Of a DNA stretch of 64,000 nt, positions 12,458-24,024 are shown piece after piece (position 1 is the stretch's first letter; each line of letters opens with the position of its first letter). A program made the position numbers and the translations under genes. A model generated the notes under the pieces. It saw only the letters and a program-made list of their open reading frames with translations, ran no database searches and was not told the DNA's origin. Origin of the DNA: Ottelia alismoides (lineage: Eukaryota; Streptophyta; Magnoliopsida; Alismatales; Hydrocharitaceae). The stretch is from positions 466,001-530,000 of the forward strand of contig JAZKJV010007246.1 of assembly GCA_037367405.1 (NCBI GenBank), read 5' to 3'.

Positions 12458-14529
12458 CTTTTGCTAGTCCCTTGGCAAACACTTATTTGAAAAAGTAGTG
12501 AAAAAGAGAAAGAAAAAGAAAAAGAAAAAGAAGGGGAATCACCATTAATTATTAAACTTGACTTCATTAAATTGAAATATGGAGCTCAGTCAGATGTTTG
12601 GATTATTAATTTATCGGAACCTTGTTTGGACTTAAGCTTGAAACTCTACAGCCTCAAGTTCCACCAATCTATGGTCAAGACTCCTCAACAAACCATATCA
12701 GAATAAGTCTACATAGACAAACTCTAATGACCATGAATCTTTACTTGTACTGTGTAAGTGAGATGTAGCTCCCCACCTCAGAAATGACAAAGTGACAACG
12801 CCCCTTAACAAGGTAACTCTAATGCATCAGTCTAACAACTCTTTCCTCGAGGAGCTGGGTATTCCCTTCTAAGTTCAAGTACAGCCGGCTCAAGAAGAGG
12901 GGGAAGAGGAGAATGGACCATGACCAGTGTAGTCATGTATCCTTGGGAGCCCAACCAGTGTAGCTGAGTCTCCCGCTACAAGCTTTATGAGATGGTCATG
13001 TGTAACATAAGCATTGCTTTATTGGGCTATATACACTCCGGTGGGTATTTTATTTTCAATCAGACCCATCACTTTTTTGGAGTTTTTTTTCTTTGCACAT
13101 TTTTTTTGATGTGCATATGTACAACATATCTACATGGTGCAACATATATACATAAGGAATTTTTACTCTTGATCCGGTAGACTATCCCTCTTTTGTAGCT
13201 TTATTGCAGCCCACAACTCCTGTCATTAGACTTCATCACCACCAGACCAACTTGAGACGCACTCCTTCACTATAAGAAGAAGAGAGGTTCCGCCTAGAAG
13301 TACTATCCTCATATGCTACCCCAAGCCAAAGGAAACTGCCTCCTCACCACCTCATCCGTAGGGAGCTATGTGTAAGGTGCTTGTGCAAGTAAAACCATTG
13401 TCTATGAGAGTCATGTGTGCGTTGTTAAGTGTTCTACTTAGGCTCATCAAGATGACATGTGCTCATAGCCTAGTGGACTCAAAGAATTGTGTCCCAAATG
13501 GACCTGAAAAGTCTTAACCCTAAGCCCTATAAGGTTCCTCTTAGAATTAGGTGGATTAAGGTCTTAACCAAGCTCCATTTTCCAATTTAATTCTAGACCA
13601 GTTTAAATATCAATCAAGATTCAGAAAAACTGTACAAATATTTACAAATATGCAAATTTTACAAAATTTTTGAAAATGTGCAAAATTTTTGAAAGTGCTT
13701 GAAAACATGGATGTATACATGAATGCACAAGCTTTGTAAAATATTTACACACATTTACACAAGGTTTTTGGAAACTTTTTTTCAAACATTTTACAAAAAT
13801 TTTGTACTATATACATAATTTTGATATCAAAATATTTACAAACTATTTACAAAAATCATTTTTACAAACATTTATACAAAAATAATTTTTATTAATAGCT
13901 ATGTATGTGCAATAAAGAATTTTATGTACAAGGAAAAATTTAAAATTTTTATGGCTTTTGGATGAAAGAATTTTAGCCATTTTATTTATTAACACACTCA
14001 CACAAAGTACGAGTTATGGCTGAAGTATATATGGAATATATACGACACCCCCCTATACTTAGCTCGGACGATGTCCTCAGAGTAAATCAAGAGCGATGAA
14101 GAAGACATAACTCGTTCTTAGTATAGGGAAGTGAAAAGGAATGGTATATTACAACGAGAAATCAAAGAATAGAATGAAGAGGACTCGGTGTTTCCCCCTA
14201 TACTTAGGATCAAGTAATCCTAAGTATAGCAAGCTGTACATAAAGGGAAATCTGGAGGATGTACAGGGTCTACCTCCCCTATACATAGGGTAAAATATCC
14301 CTAAGTATAGACAGCAAAATAGAGGTAGAAATAATCAAAGGAATGCCCAAGATTTCTACACCCCCTTATACTTAGGGTAAAGTAGACCCTAAGTATAGCA
14401 TAATCATAAGATGAAGATGGGGTGCGAGACTAAAGAATGGAGTGATATGGACAACTGGATCTATACAAGGCAGAAGACAATGATAATTAGGCGTGAAATA
14501 CTATAGATATGAGTCAAAGAGCACATCTC
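12458..14529 (-). other. Element B non-coding region between pol and the polypurine tract
   Basis: About 2 kb with no envelope-like or other credible reading frame. It parallels 34815-36853 of element A and 43541-45640 of element C. Examples are the shared stretches around ctcatcaagatgacatgtgctc (13443) and gtagctccccacctcagaaatg (12765). The hairpin chain is at its pol-side end (14046-14400). Conservation of non-coding sequence in three elements suggests cis function or simply common descent. Confidence 0.75.
14046..14400 (-). repeat. Chain of four PPT-like hairpin motifs in element B
   Basis: On the plus strand: ccccccctatacttagc near 14048; paired arms ctatacttaggat/atcctaagtatag at 14198-14229; ctatacataggg/ccctaagtatag at 14279-14310 (one mismatch); tatacttagggt/accctaagtata at 14367-14397. 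In element orientation each 3' arm runs into a G tract, copying the polypurine tract at 12443-12457. Order and spacing match element A (34946-35304). Confidence 0.85.
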
Positions 14530-15872
14530 ATGCAAAATGAAAGGGGTGACGTCAACGACTAGTGGCTCATGATCTAGATATGGTTTGAGCCGCTGCCCGT
14601 TAAAACGAAAGGTAGCATCAGAAGACAACTCAGATACATCAATGCTTCCATTGTCATGTACCTTTTGGACCAGGTATGGTCCCTTCCATTTGCTTTGTAA
14701 CTTCCCTTGAAATAATCGAAGCGTGGCATCAAACAATCATACTCTCTGATTTGGCTCAAACTGCTTGTGGTCGATATGAGAATCATGCCACTGCTTCACT
14801 CTCTCCTTATAATGTAGGCTACTCGAAAAGGCTTCATCTCTAAGCTCCTCCAGGGCTGCCAATTCTGCCCTTCTCTGGTCTCCTACACCCACTGGATCTA
14901 AAAGTATCTCTGTAACAACCCAAAGTGACTTATATCTCAGCTCAACAGGTAAATGGCAGGGTTTGCCATAAATGAGGCAAAAGGGAGATGTACCCAAAGG
15001 AGTCTTGAAGGAAATCCTATATGCCCACAAGACCAAGTCCAAAAGCTGTGAAGAATCCTTTCGGTCAGGGCGGACGACCTTCTGCAGTATAGTCTTGATC
15101 TCCCTATTCAACACTTCAGCAAGACCATTGGTCTGAGGGTGGTATGGAGTGGCTACTCGATGGTCTATGCTGAACTCGCTAGCAAGGGCCTTTACCATGT
15201 CGTTGACGAAATGAGACCCCCCTGTCAGAAATCAACACTCGAGGGACCCCGAACCGTGAAATGATATTCTTCCTCAAAAATCGACATACAGTCCTAGCAT
15301 GTGCGGTTCGGGCGGGGATGGCCTCAACCCAACGACTCACATAATCCACGGCCAACCGAATGTATTCAAATCCCTGACTCTTAGGGAATGGACCCATGAA
15401 ATCAATGCCCCTTGCATCAAAAACCTCACAGAAGTGAATGGGCTGCATCAGCATCATATCACGTTGTCCACAAGTGCCCATCCTCCGACAGTCAGTACAT
15501 CTCTTCACGAATTCATCAGAATCCTTGAAAATAGTAGGCCACCATAGGCCGGATTGGAGCACTTTCTGTACCGTTCTCTTCCCAGAGTGATGTCCTCCTA
15601 CCTCCAGCTTGTGGCAGTAGGTGAGGACGCTATGGTGCTCCTCCTGAGGAATGCACCGTCGCCAGACACTATCCCCTCCTGTATGGTAAAGGATGGGATC
15701 CTCCCAATGGTAAGACTTGTCCTTCGCTAGGAAGGTCTCAAGTCTCTACCCGGGCCAACCTTGTCGAACTTTCTTGGCAACAAGATAGTTCACAATGTCA
15801 GCGTACCACGGGAGTGAGGCGATAGCAAGGATCGCCTCGTCTGGGAAGGTCTCACAAATAGGGTCAATCTGC
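14530..15872 (-). pseudogene. Element B integrase, broken
   Basis: Integrase joins retrotransposon cDNA to the host genome. This stretch parallels residues about 1830-2265 of the element A polyprotein. Visible parts are the CTDC end of the zinc-binding region and the core segment around GIDFMGPF with the first catalytic Asp (frame 15179-15562). A frameshift follows just after ISD near 15215. Next come the YHPQTNGLAEVLNREIK segment with the catalytic Glu (frame 14737-15198) and the GPYLV segment in another frame (14461-14736). The frame changes and a divergent end make it non-functional. Confidence 0.85.
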
Positions 15873-16412
15873 TCAGAATCCTGAAGATGCTCTAATCGGG
15901 AGATGATCTGCCATTACATTCTTGACTCCAGGCTTATCCTTAATCTCAATATCATACTCTTGGAGTAGAAGGATCCATCTAGTAAATCTCGCTTTGGCAT
16001 CCTTCTTTGCCATGAGGTACTTGATTGCGGTATGATCAGTACAAATAGTCACTCTAGATCCAATGATGTATGATCTGAACTTATCTAGGATGAAAACTAC
16101 GACTAGCATCTCCTTTTATGTGACTGTATAGTTCCGTTGTGCGGAATCCAATGTACAGCTAGCATAGTGAATGGCAAAAGGCAATCCATCCCTCCTCTAT
16201 CCTAGCACGGCCCCCACGGCAAAATCGGAGGCATCCGTCATGATCTCGAATGGGAGAGACCAATCAAGCGGCTGGAGGACATGAGCCTCAACAACTAGAC
16301 TCTTGAGAGTCTCAAATAACGCAAGACACTTATCATCAACTATGAACTCGGTGTCCTTGGTCAGCAAATCAGTCAACGGCCAGGCAATCCATCTGAAATC
16401 ATGAATGAATCG
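15873..16412 (-). pseudogene. Element B RNase H, broken
   Basis: RNase H degrades the RNA strand during reverse transcription. The segment parallels residues about 1655-1820 of the element A protein, including FEIMTDASDFAVGAVLG and the [12 protein letters not shown] to [10 protein letters not shown] region. In-frame stops interrupt it: TAG replaces the Gln codon after VLG at complement 16197-16199, and TAA lies in the TVT-KEM segment near 16120. The intact run at 15873-16109 is therefore only a fragment. Confidence 0.85.
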
Positions 16413-17405
16413 TCAGTAGAAACCGACGTTCCCCAGAAAAGACCGTAACTGTCGCAAATTAGACGGTGGATTGAGTTTTCTAATGATATCCACCATGGCC
16501 AGATCAACCTCCATGCCCTTGTTGGAGATGATATGGCCAAGCACCGTCCCGTGAGTCACCATGAAGTGACTCTTCTCCCAAGATAATACAAGGTCGACCT
16601 CAATGCATCGCTGTAGGACACGGTCTAGGCACTCAAGACAAGCATCAAACCCTTCGCCATAGACCGAAAAGTCATCCATGAAGACCTCCAAGCACTCACC
16701 CACCATGTCCAAAAAGATGTACAACATACACCTATGGAAAGTCGTCGGAGCGTTGCATAGACCAAAGAGCATGCATCTGAAAGCATATTTCCCAAAGGGA
16801 CATGTGAATGTGGTCTTGTCCTGATCCTCTGGCGCAATGGCCACCTGACTGTATCTGGAGTACCCGTCCAAAAAGCAGTAGTGACTCTTCCTTTCTAGCC
16901 TCTCTATAATATAATTAATAAAAGGCAACGAGAAATGATCCTTCTTGGTGGCCTGATTCAATCGTCTGTAGTTCACATGGACCCTACAAGAAGTGGGTAC
17001 CTGGGTAGCGATCTCCTCTCCAGACTCACTCGCATCTGTAGTGATGCCCGTCTTCTTGGGCACCACATGTAATGGACTAACCCACTTGGAGTCGGAGATG
17101 GGGTAGATAAAATCGGCGCTCCACCTTTTCGAGATCTCCTTCATGACAACATCTTGAAGGTTCGAGTTCAGCCGCCGCTAGAACTCACACGACGGCTTCG
17201 CATCCTCCTCAAGATAGATATGGTGGGAGCACAGGGCCGGAATTATCCCCTGGAGATCGTCTACAATCCATCCTATCACCTTGCTGTTCTTTTTAAGAAT
17301 CTCCATTAGACGAGACTCTTGCTCTCCAGTCAAATCTACTGAGATAATGACTGGGTGCATCTCATGCTCACCCATAAGGAACCTATACTTCATAGAACGC
17401 GGCAA
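16413..17405 (-). pseudogene. Element B reverse transcriptase, broken
   Basis: The reverse transcriptase core is recognisable from SPLHVVPKKTGITT through CVxYRRLNQATKKDHF-type motifs to the active-site segment EVFMDDFSVYGEG and LGHIISNKGMEVD. It matches the element A domain closely. Two stops bracket the longest piece: TAG at complement 17178-17180 where A has Gln in REFQRRL, and TGA at complement 16413-16415 where A has Arg in GFYRRF. The upstream piece 17178-17405 carries the lead-in region. The catalytic FMDD is still present but no full-length product is possible. Confidence 0.9.
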
Positions 17406-17439
17406 GGTCTTCTACTCTGGGAAACTGGGAGCTGGAGGA

Positions 17440-18493
17440 TCTGGCCTCTGAAATGTCTAAGTGAATGCGACCAAATCTGCATGTGAAAATGAGGACTCTC
17501 GCTGGAAATCTGAATCTGGTTAAGACTGCTTTGCTGATGTGTCTCTGCTCTGAATGGAATCAGTCTCCACCCTAGCTGTAGGCTCTGGGGAAATCAGACA
17601 AGGAATCATGTCATCAAACTCTACCCAATATATGCCTGACTTTGAGGGATATGAATCAGTATGAAAAGAATAATCTGCGTCACGATTGGGAACCGGTCTG
17701 TTGCCTGAAATGTATCCTGGACCAGGAATGCGCTCTCCAAGCTCTCCTCCACTAGCATCTGTACATCAGCAGACTCTGAAGGTGAGAGGATGGCTCGTAA
17801 AACTAGATCGAACCAAACCACCTCATCATTTGTAATCACAAAATCACAGTCCTGGTGGATGTCTCGCTTTACCTCTGTCATCTGCTCTGAATCTGAAGGC
17901 GGCTCTTAGCAAGATGAATCTCTGGCTCTAGTCTCCTCGATCCTCTCTATTTGTATACTCTCGCCCTCGACGCAAAAGTATACCTTCCCACTATCATGGT
18001 CGGACACGACCTTGGTTGTGGCCAAGAACGGGAGTCCTAGAATGATTAGGGTATCGGTCACAAACTCAGGGATCTCCATGTCCAACATTACAAAGTCCAC
18101 GGGGACTTGCATGCCGTGAATTGTGATGACCACATCCTTCAGTAACCCCTTCGGCCTCTTGACAGATCGATCAACAAACTAAAGGACCGTCCTACTCTGT
18201 CTAAGATGGACAAACTTGAAGCGGTCGAGTAAGGCTGCCGGAAGTAGGTTAATCGAAGAACCGCTGTCTAATAGAGTCCGATCGAACCTCTGCTCATGAA
18301 TATGGCATCTGACATACGTGGCTCCTACATCTGGTCTCTTGGCTGGCAGATGGTTCTGGATGATGAAGTAAGTGGTGCGAGTGAGCACATGGATCTTAAA
18401 CTGGTGGTTCCTCCTCTTCCTCCGAATGGTGGTCCTGTCTCTGAGGAATCTTTGGAAGAGAGGGATGTGCTCCAAGGCCTCCGATAGAGTCAA
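17440..18493 (-). pseudogene. Element B aspartic protease and linker, broken
   Basis: The protease active-site segment LLDSGSSINLLPAALLD is seen in the frame 18179-18493. A stop follows, and the second half (PVDFVMLDMEIPEF, ILGLPFLATTK) is in the frame 17906-18133. The linker toward RT is broken again (17621-17881). B keeps the usual DSGS, where the intact element A has DSGL. Confidence 0.8.
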
Positions 18494-20101
18494 CCGAATG
18501 TGAAATTAGTCCATCATCTGCTGGATGAACTCTACCTGGTTTGACTTTTATGGATCTTTTTTGGTCCCCTTAGCCAAGTGGAGTGCTTGGGGGAAGGGGA
18601 CGACTGGGTCCTTCTCAGATGAAGGACTAGGATCGGGTCTATGCTGCTCTGGCAAAGTAGAATGCATACATAAATCATCAATCAACACAAATGGATTCGC
18701 AAATAATAAACCATTTCCTTTATTCACAGAATCGTCATGGGATACATGAACTAAATGGAAAGCAACATGCAAAGAACTGGTAATGGTGGCCTCAGCGCCA
18801 CCCTCGGCATCTGGAATAGCGGCATCAGTACCACGCTCTGGCTCAACAATAATGGTGGCATCAGTACCACCTCCTCTATCTGGTGAAGAGACAGCCTCAG
18901 TACCGTCAGCTGGATCAACGTCCTTGGTGGTGTCAGCACTACCATCATCATCATCATCTTTAGAGGCATCAGCATCGCTCTCCTCCTCGTCTGGCGCTCC
19001 AGAGGCTGCATGGGGTCGTCGCTCAGATGAGGTGCCGCCTGCTAGCATCCTACTGCTCCTAAACGAAACAAAATCATCATCAAACATGTATGCAGTAACA
19101 TCACCAAGTGAAGCACTAGGAGTGGTAATCTCAGTGAACTCTACCTGCTCAGACTTCCTCTTTAGGTTGTTCGGATTCGGCTCGATCTGGGCAGGAATGG
19201 TGGACTTCCCTCTCACAATCTCCCTCATCTCCTGTCAAAACTCGTCCACCTCCTGTCGGAAGGTGGCCTGCTGCTCGGACATGAGGCGGGATAAGTCATC
19301 AATGGCGGGGTTCTCATAGGTGGGCCCATAAGAACCTGATGGGTGGCCTCTCCGAAACTGAGGTTGCTGCTGCTGTGAAGGAGGGTAAAAGGGGTACTTC
19401 AAGTGATACTACTGCGGAGGCTGAAGCTGCCTCCAAGACTGTCCCTGCTGATAGGGATGAGGACCATGCTGCTGGTGTGATGGGAACTAGGGCTGCTGGT
19501 ACTGCTCTTGCTGCTGGCCGTACTGGCCACCCTGAATTGGAGGCTGCTGCTGGGAACTGGTACCTCTGGTCCTCCAATGGAATCTGGGATGGTCTTTTCA
19601 GATCCCAGGCTGGGGTCGGTCATACCATATCCCGTTGACATCCATCAACGACCCCTGCTCCTAAGTGGGTGGGGGGAGTACTGCCTGGGGCTGGTCCAGC
19701 TGATACACCGCCATCTAGATGTCCTGGGATGGTGGCGACTTGACGTACTACTGCTGCTGTGGCTGGTATGGCTCTGCCTGAACAAGGTGAACCTGTCGGT
19801 ACTGGGAGGAGGGCTGGGCCGAAATGTTGTTGCAGTCGGTGTCTGCTCGTGACCTGAGACAGGGCTGAGGAGCCGTATGTGCCTCTTGGAGACACATGAT
19901 CTGTGTCTTCAGGTCACTCAGCATCTGTGCCATCTGATCGATCTTTGTCATGCCCTGGCACTGCTTCTTCTCTATCAACTTGATCTGGTCCAGCTTCTTG
20001 CTGATGATACCCATGTCGGCGACTGTCGACTCTGCCTGTGCTGCTGCTGCTAACGAAGTAGAAGGACCAGCATCGACCCGTGCTATCCTCTGATAGGACA
20101 C
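18494..20101 (-). pseudogene. Element B Gag C-terminal linker, broken
   Basis: The Gln-rich and acidic linker between Gag and protease, in several frames. It includes a segment parallel to KLDRMEIIEKKQCQG of element A, an NPNNLKRKSEQ segment, and a stretch of GGTDAT/GGAEAT-type repeats (complement of about 18785-18942). A TGA at complement 19235-19237 interrupts the DEFRQEM-like segment. As in element A there is no CCHC zinc knuckle. Confidence 0.8.
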
Positions 20102-20148
20102 GGCCTATGGCTGTGGTCTCCCCTGAGTATAGAGGTGGGTCTGGGACA

Positions 20149-21032
20149 TCATTGTGTAGTTCTCGGCCATCTCCTCGTAGATGCCCAGACCTGATCCTCA
20201 TCCTTGGCGAAATACGAGCCTCCACAAGATGCATTCACTAACCCCTGCAGCTCCAGTGTAAGCATGCAGAAAAAGCTCTGAACAAGGTTGGGCTTCAAAA
20301 TGTCATGATGGGGGCAACGGTTTGTGAGCTCTCGGAACCTCTCCCATGTCTCATGGAATTTCTCATTACGAAGCATGGAGAAGTTGCTGATCAAGGCCCT
20401 CACTGCATTCGTCCGACCGAGTGGATAGTACTTGTTCAAGTACTCGGTGCGGAGCTGCTCCCAGGTGGTAACAAATCTCCCTAGATGCTTCAGCCAGTTG
20501 GTTGCTCTGCCTATGAGGGAAAATGGAAAGGAGATCATCCTGATGGTGTCCTCGTCCACATGCCGATCATGGACATTACTGCAGATCATCTCGAACTCCT
20601 GGAGATGGAGGTGCGGCTCCTCAGTCGCGAGCCCATGGAAGTGGGGAAGAAACTGAATCGTTTGAGGGGGAACTTGAAGTCCCCCACAATCGCTGGCAAC
20701 ATGATCCATTTGTGTGTGAGCGTCGATCTAGGGTTGTGCAACTCCCTCATCGGTCGTGCTGGTGCTGGCTGGACTAGCTCCTCAGGCTGATCTCTCTCTG
20801 AAATCTCTCCCTCTCCATATGCTCTCGGCTGATATCTATCTGCTCTCAGTCTCTCCATCTCTCTGCACATCTCTACCATGAAAGCCTCCTGATCTCGAAT
20901 CTGTCTCCGCATCGTCTCAAGGGAGGCTAACAGGGTGTTGTTTATTGCACCCTGGTCCAATACATAAGTCTCTATTGTACGGGGTCCATCGGTGCGCTCC
21001 TCACTGCTGGCCATGGTCTCTAAGGGTCCAAG
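20149..21032 (-). pseudogene. Element B Gag core, 5'-truncated and broken
   Basis: The Gag core packages the RNA in the virus-like particle. LDQGAINNTLLASLETMRRQ and the segments from HFHGLATEEPHLHLQEF to LVNASCGGSYFAKD match residues about 97-365 of the element A protein. A frameshift separates the frames 20586-21041 and 20149-20709. Upstream, the coding sequence meets LTR sequence near 21033 with a short shared gagctca. The leader, primer site and the first roughly 80 residues equivalent to A are absent. An ATG at complement 21012-21014 (MASSEE) lies just inside the join. Confidence 0.85.
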
Positions 21033-21266
21033 ATCAATCATGAGCTCCAGGAGGATGCGACGAAGGGGGTCGTCACCTCGACCACGCTGCGGTAGGAGGG
21101 GAAGCTCGAACGTGGCGGCGCTCCGGCCACGTACATTGAGATTCGGCTACACGCACTCTTCCCAACCACCAAAGGGCGCTTTTGAACGTTGTCACATAGG
21201 GGAAGGTTTCTAGGGTAGAATGAGGGCTTGCGGCGCGAGCTACTGAGCTGGGAAATGAAGTGACCC

Positions 21267-21273
21267 TTTTATA
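21267..21273 (-). promoter_or_regulatory. TATA box of element B 5' LTR
   Basis: TATAAAA on the minus strand, 219 bp downstream of the TTGACC palindrome at 21493-21508. It would start a transcript that runs straight into truncated gag. Confidence 0.7.
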
Positions 21274-21492
21274 GCAAGTCCCAGGTGGGGAGGTTGAGCG
21301 GCCAGGGGCGCATGAACCAAGGAAGATCTGCTCTTCCCTAGGGATCCGCGGGGGTCGTGGATCCAAGGGGAAGAGGGGAGAGGTGGAATCAGAGCGAAAG
21401 GTGGACGGATCTGTGAGGGATAAATGGGAGAAATCGGGCTAAAACGTGGATCTGGGCGCAAGTGGTCCTAACACGGGGGAGGGGGGGGGGCA

Positions 21493-21508
21493 GTTGACCG
21501 AGGTCAAC
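21493..21508 (-). promoter_or_regulatory. Inverted TTGACC pair in U3 of element B 5' LTR
   Basis: gttgaccgaggtcaac, identical to the copy at 11629-11644. It is flanked by a ten-plus G run and tccccc, so the pairing extends beyond the core. Confidence 0.65.
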
Positions 21509-22308
21509 AGTCCCCCGTGGACGAATCACAAAATTCTAGGGTCAGAAATACTTAGGAATTAATTTAAAAATTGAAAATGATTTTTTTAAAAAATATTTTC
21601 AACATAAAAAATGTTTATTTATTTTCAAACTATTTTTAATTATTTTTTAAAAAATAAATTAAGGTATATACATTATATTATCTAATGTGCATATATAAAA
21701 TATTTATTTATTTTTATTTTAATATTTATTTTGTTTATTTTTGTACAAATACTCTAATTTTGTATTTTTTTTATTTACAACCAAAAATGTAGAGTATAAA
21801 ATGATTTTTATTTTATTTTTATTGATTATTTACAAGCATTAAATAAATAGGAATAGATACATATATACATGGTATGTACAAGGTAAAGAGAGAAAATTAT
21901 TTTGTTTTAATTTTTTTCTCATTTTTGTTTTATTTTTAGAGATATATACAAGATAATAGAAACACATTTTTATTTTTTTGGGAAAATAAATTATTTATAT
22001 TCATCTATATATATAGGGGATATGTACAAGGATGAGTGGCCCTATCTCTCTCTACTTATTTTATTTGGCGATCAGGCCCATGTTGGGCCCTCTCTTGGGT
22101 TCAGGTCACTAAATATTCATTCTAAATATTTCCTTCTTTTTATTTATTTCTTTATTCTCTTATTTTTGCACAAATGCATGCTAATTATTGATTATCAACA
22201 AATGCATGCTTATTGACAACTTCTTGTATTTACAATCATATACATGGTGTTTTGCCAAGAAAAATAGCTAAAATAAAAGAATAAAGAGTGATGAATGGGG
22301 ATTCATCA

Positions 22309-22313
22309 TTAAA
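22309..22313. repeat. Target site duplication of element B (right copy)
   Basis: TTAAA, identical to 9103-9107. Removing the element joins ctcggatgttaaa to ctagagcttg. Confidence 0.9.
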
Positions 22314-22769
22314 CTAGAGCTTGATCAACATCTTTGATTTGGGCAGCTCTAAATGACTCCGTTGGCTTGTATTCTTGATTGAACGGAGGTTGTATGCCCT
22401 ATACCCGACATTCCTTCTTCGATGGAGATTTGATGATCCAGCCTGGTGCGGCTCGTTCTTCAACGATGCTTAATAACCTGAGCAAACCTATACCCCGAGA
22501 TCCAATCATCATGATGATTTGATTGACTAGGAATAAAATAGGGGGAGACATGGCAGCGAAAATTTACAGAAAACACTTGAAAAACATAGTTTGATTTGAC
22601 AATAAATAATCTTTTGAGAACTATTTAATTTTTACATTTTTATATCTCAAATAAAAAACCCTTAACATGAATATTATACACAAAAATACAAAGAAAAAAA
22701 CAAAATTTGTTTTATTCAGAAACAATGCACATTGTACACAAAACACCCATAATAAAAGCTGAAAAAAGA
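22314..22769. other. Host stretch between elements B and C, no gene recognised
   Basis: About 455 bp of older sequence into which both B and C inserted, continuing at 51221 beyond C. No reading frame or family match is recognised. It becomes AT-rich toward C. Confidence 0.5.
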
Positions 22770-22774
22770 CTTTA
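22770..22774. repeat. Target site duplication of element C (left copy)
   Basis: CTTTA directly before the LTR end TGATGA. The identical five bases are found at 51216-51220 after the other end, 28.4 kb away. Confidence 0.9.
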
Positions 22775-23079
22775 TGATGAGAGACCGATCAATCAGGGTT
22801 AAGTATCAAGTAAAATCCAAGGTCGTTGCGACCTCAATCAATCATCCAAGCTCAATTGAGTAGAATAAAACCACATAGAAATATCAATCAATTAGAACAT
22901 TTAAGCAGTTCGCTATTTTTATTTTCCTGGTATAGCTACCAGGGTCAAATACAAGGAGAACGAAAGAGATTCAAAGTAGTCAAATTTCTAAAAATAAAAC
23001 AATTTTTAATGGTTTTTAATTTTGTAAATTTTTAATTTATAATAACAAAACAAATCAATAAAAGTAAGAGAAAGCAACA
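22775..23079 (-). repeat. Element C 3' LTR, terminal piece left of nested A
   Basis: The last 305 bp of U5: TGATGA end, the AGGTCGTTGCGACCT palindrome (22820-22834), and a 7-bp inverted repeat cctggtatagctaccagg (about 22938). It continues at 40515. It parallels 9108-9400 of element B. Confidence 0.85.
23075..23079. repeat. Target site duplication of element A (left copy, one mismatch)
   Basis: CAACA before the A LTR; TAACA at 40515-40519 after it. Four of five bases agree. The one difference could be a later C to T change or imperfect repair. Confidence 0.65.
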
Positions 23080-24024
23080 TGATGAATACCCATTCATCAC
23101 TCTTTATTCTATTATTTTAGCTACAAAAACCTTTGCAAATACATGTAGATATGTGTAAATACAAATAATTACCAAAAGCATGCATTGTGTAAAAACCTAT
23201 AATTAGCATGTTTTTGTGCAAAAATAAAAAGAATAAAGAGCAAAAAAAAAAGAAAAAAGAGGGAAATATTTAGAATAAATATTGAGCAACCTAACCCAAG
23301 GGAGGGCTCAGCATGGGCCTGACCGCATAAAAGCCAAAGTAGAGGGAGATAGGAGCTCATGTGTATATACTTCTGTAAATACAATAAATTATATTTTTCC
23401 TCACCCAAAAATATGTTGTAAGTATTTGTATATATCTTATTAAAAACAAAATACAAATAAAAAAAAAATCAAAAATTCAAAAATATACCTTCACCATGTG
23501 CATAGACCATCACCCATGTATTTATTTAACCCTATAAATAAATGAAATTATTTTCAGAACTTTTTGTGAATATTCTATGGCATATTTTGTAAATAAAATA
23601 AATAAAAAGAAACAAAACAAAAATCAAATAAAAATTACAAAATTAAAATACAAAAATACATTGTATAAATACCATGTATATAAATGTATATATCTATTTA
23701 TTTCACCCTTGTATATAAATAATTAAAATAAAATAAAAATATTCTTTTATTCCATATTTTATGGTGTAAGTAAATAAAATACAAAATGAGCATAGAAATA
23801 CATAAAAATAACAAATAAAAAATCAAAAATAAAAATCCATGTAGTGTACATATACCTATATATATAGCTACCCTATTTTTATTTCCAAAAATTAATTAAA
23901 AATCACCAAAAAATAGAAAAAAATAAAAGAAAAATATTTCATGTTTTGAGTTTTCTTTAATTCGGCCTATTTCTACCCTAAAATAAATAAACAAAAATCG
24001 AACACACGTGGCCGCTCCTGATTG

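Larger units (their letters stand above)
9108..22308 (-). mobile_element. Element B: degenerate Athila-type Ty3/Gypsy retrotransposon
   Basis: A 13.2-kb minus-strand element bounded by TGATGA...TCATCA ends and a perfect TTAAA target duplication. In element orientation it reads: truncated 5' LTR (22308-21033), decayed gag-pol with Gag, protease, RT, RNase H and integrase in order, about 2 kb of non-coding DNA with four PPT-like hairpins, a polypurine tract, and a full 3' LTR (12442-9108). The primer site, U5 of the 5' LTR, the leader and the start of gag are gone. LTR copies differ at roughly one base in ten over the shared GC-rich part by eye, so it is much older than element A. It is not autonomous. 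Confidence 0.92.
21033..22308 (-). repeat. Element B 5' LTR, truncated to U3 and start of R
   Basis: Matches 11174-12442 of the other LTR over its whole length, with U3 AT-rich sequence, TTGACC palindrome (21493-21508) and TATA box (21267-21273). It stops about 240 bp downstream of the TATA box and joins gag. About 2 kb of U5 and the primer binding site are missing. The outer end tgatgaatggggattcatca (22289-22308) is an exact fold-back and abuts the TTAAA duplication. Confidence 0.9.

Noticed and set aside
18783..19319. 178-codon plus-strand frame rich in Ala, Ser and Val
   Set aside because: It is the antisense shadow of the GGTDAT-type repeats in the decayed Gag linker of element B.
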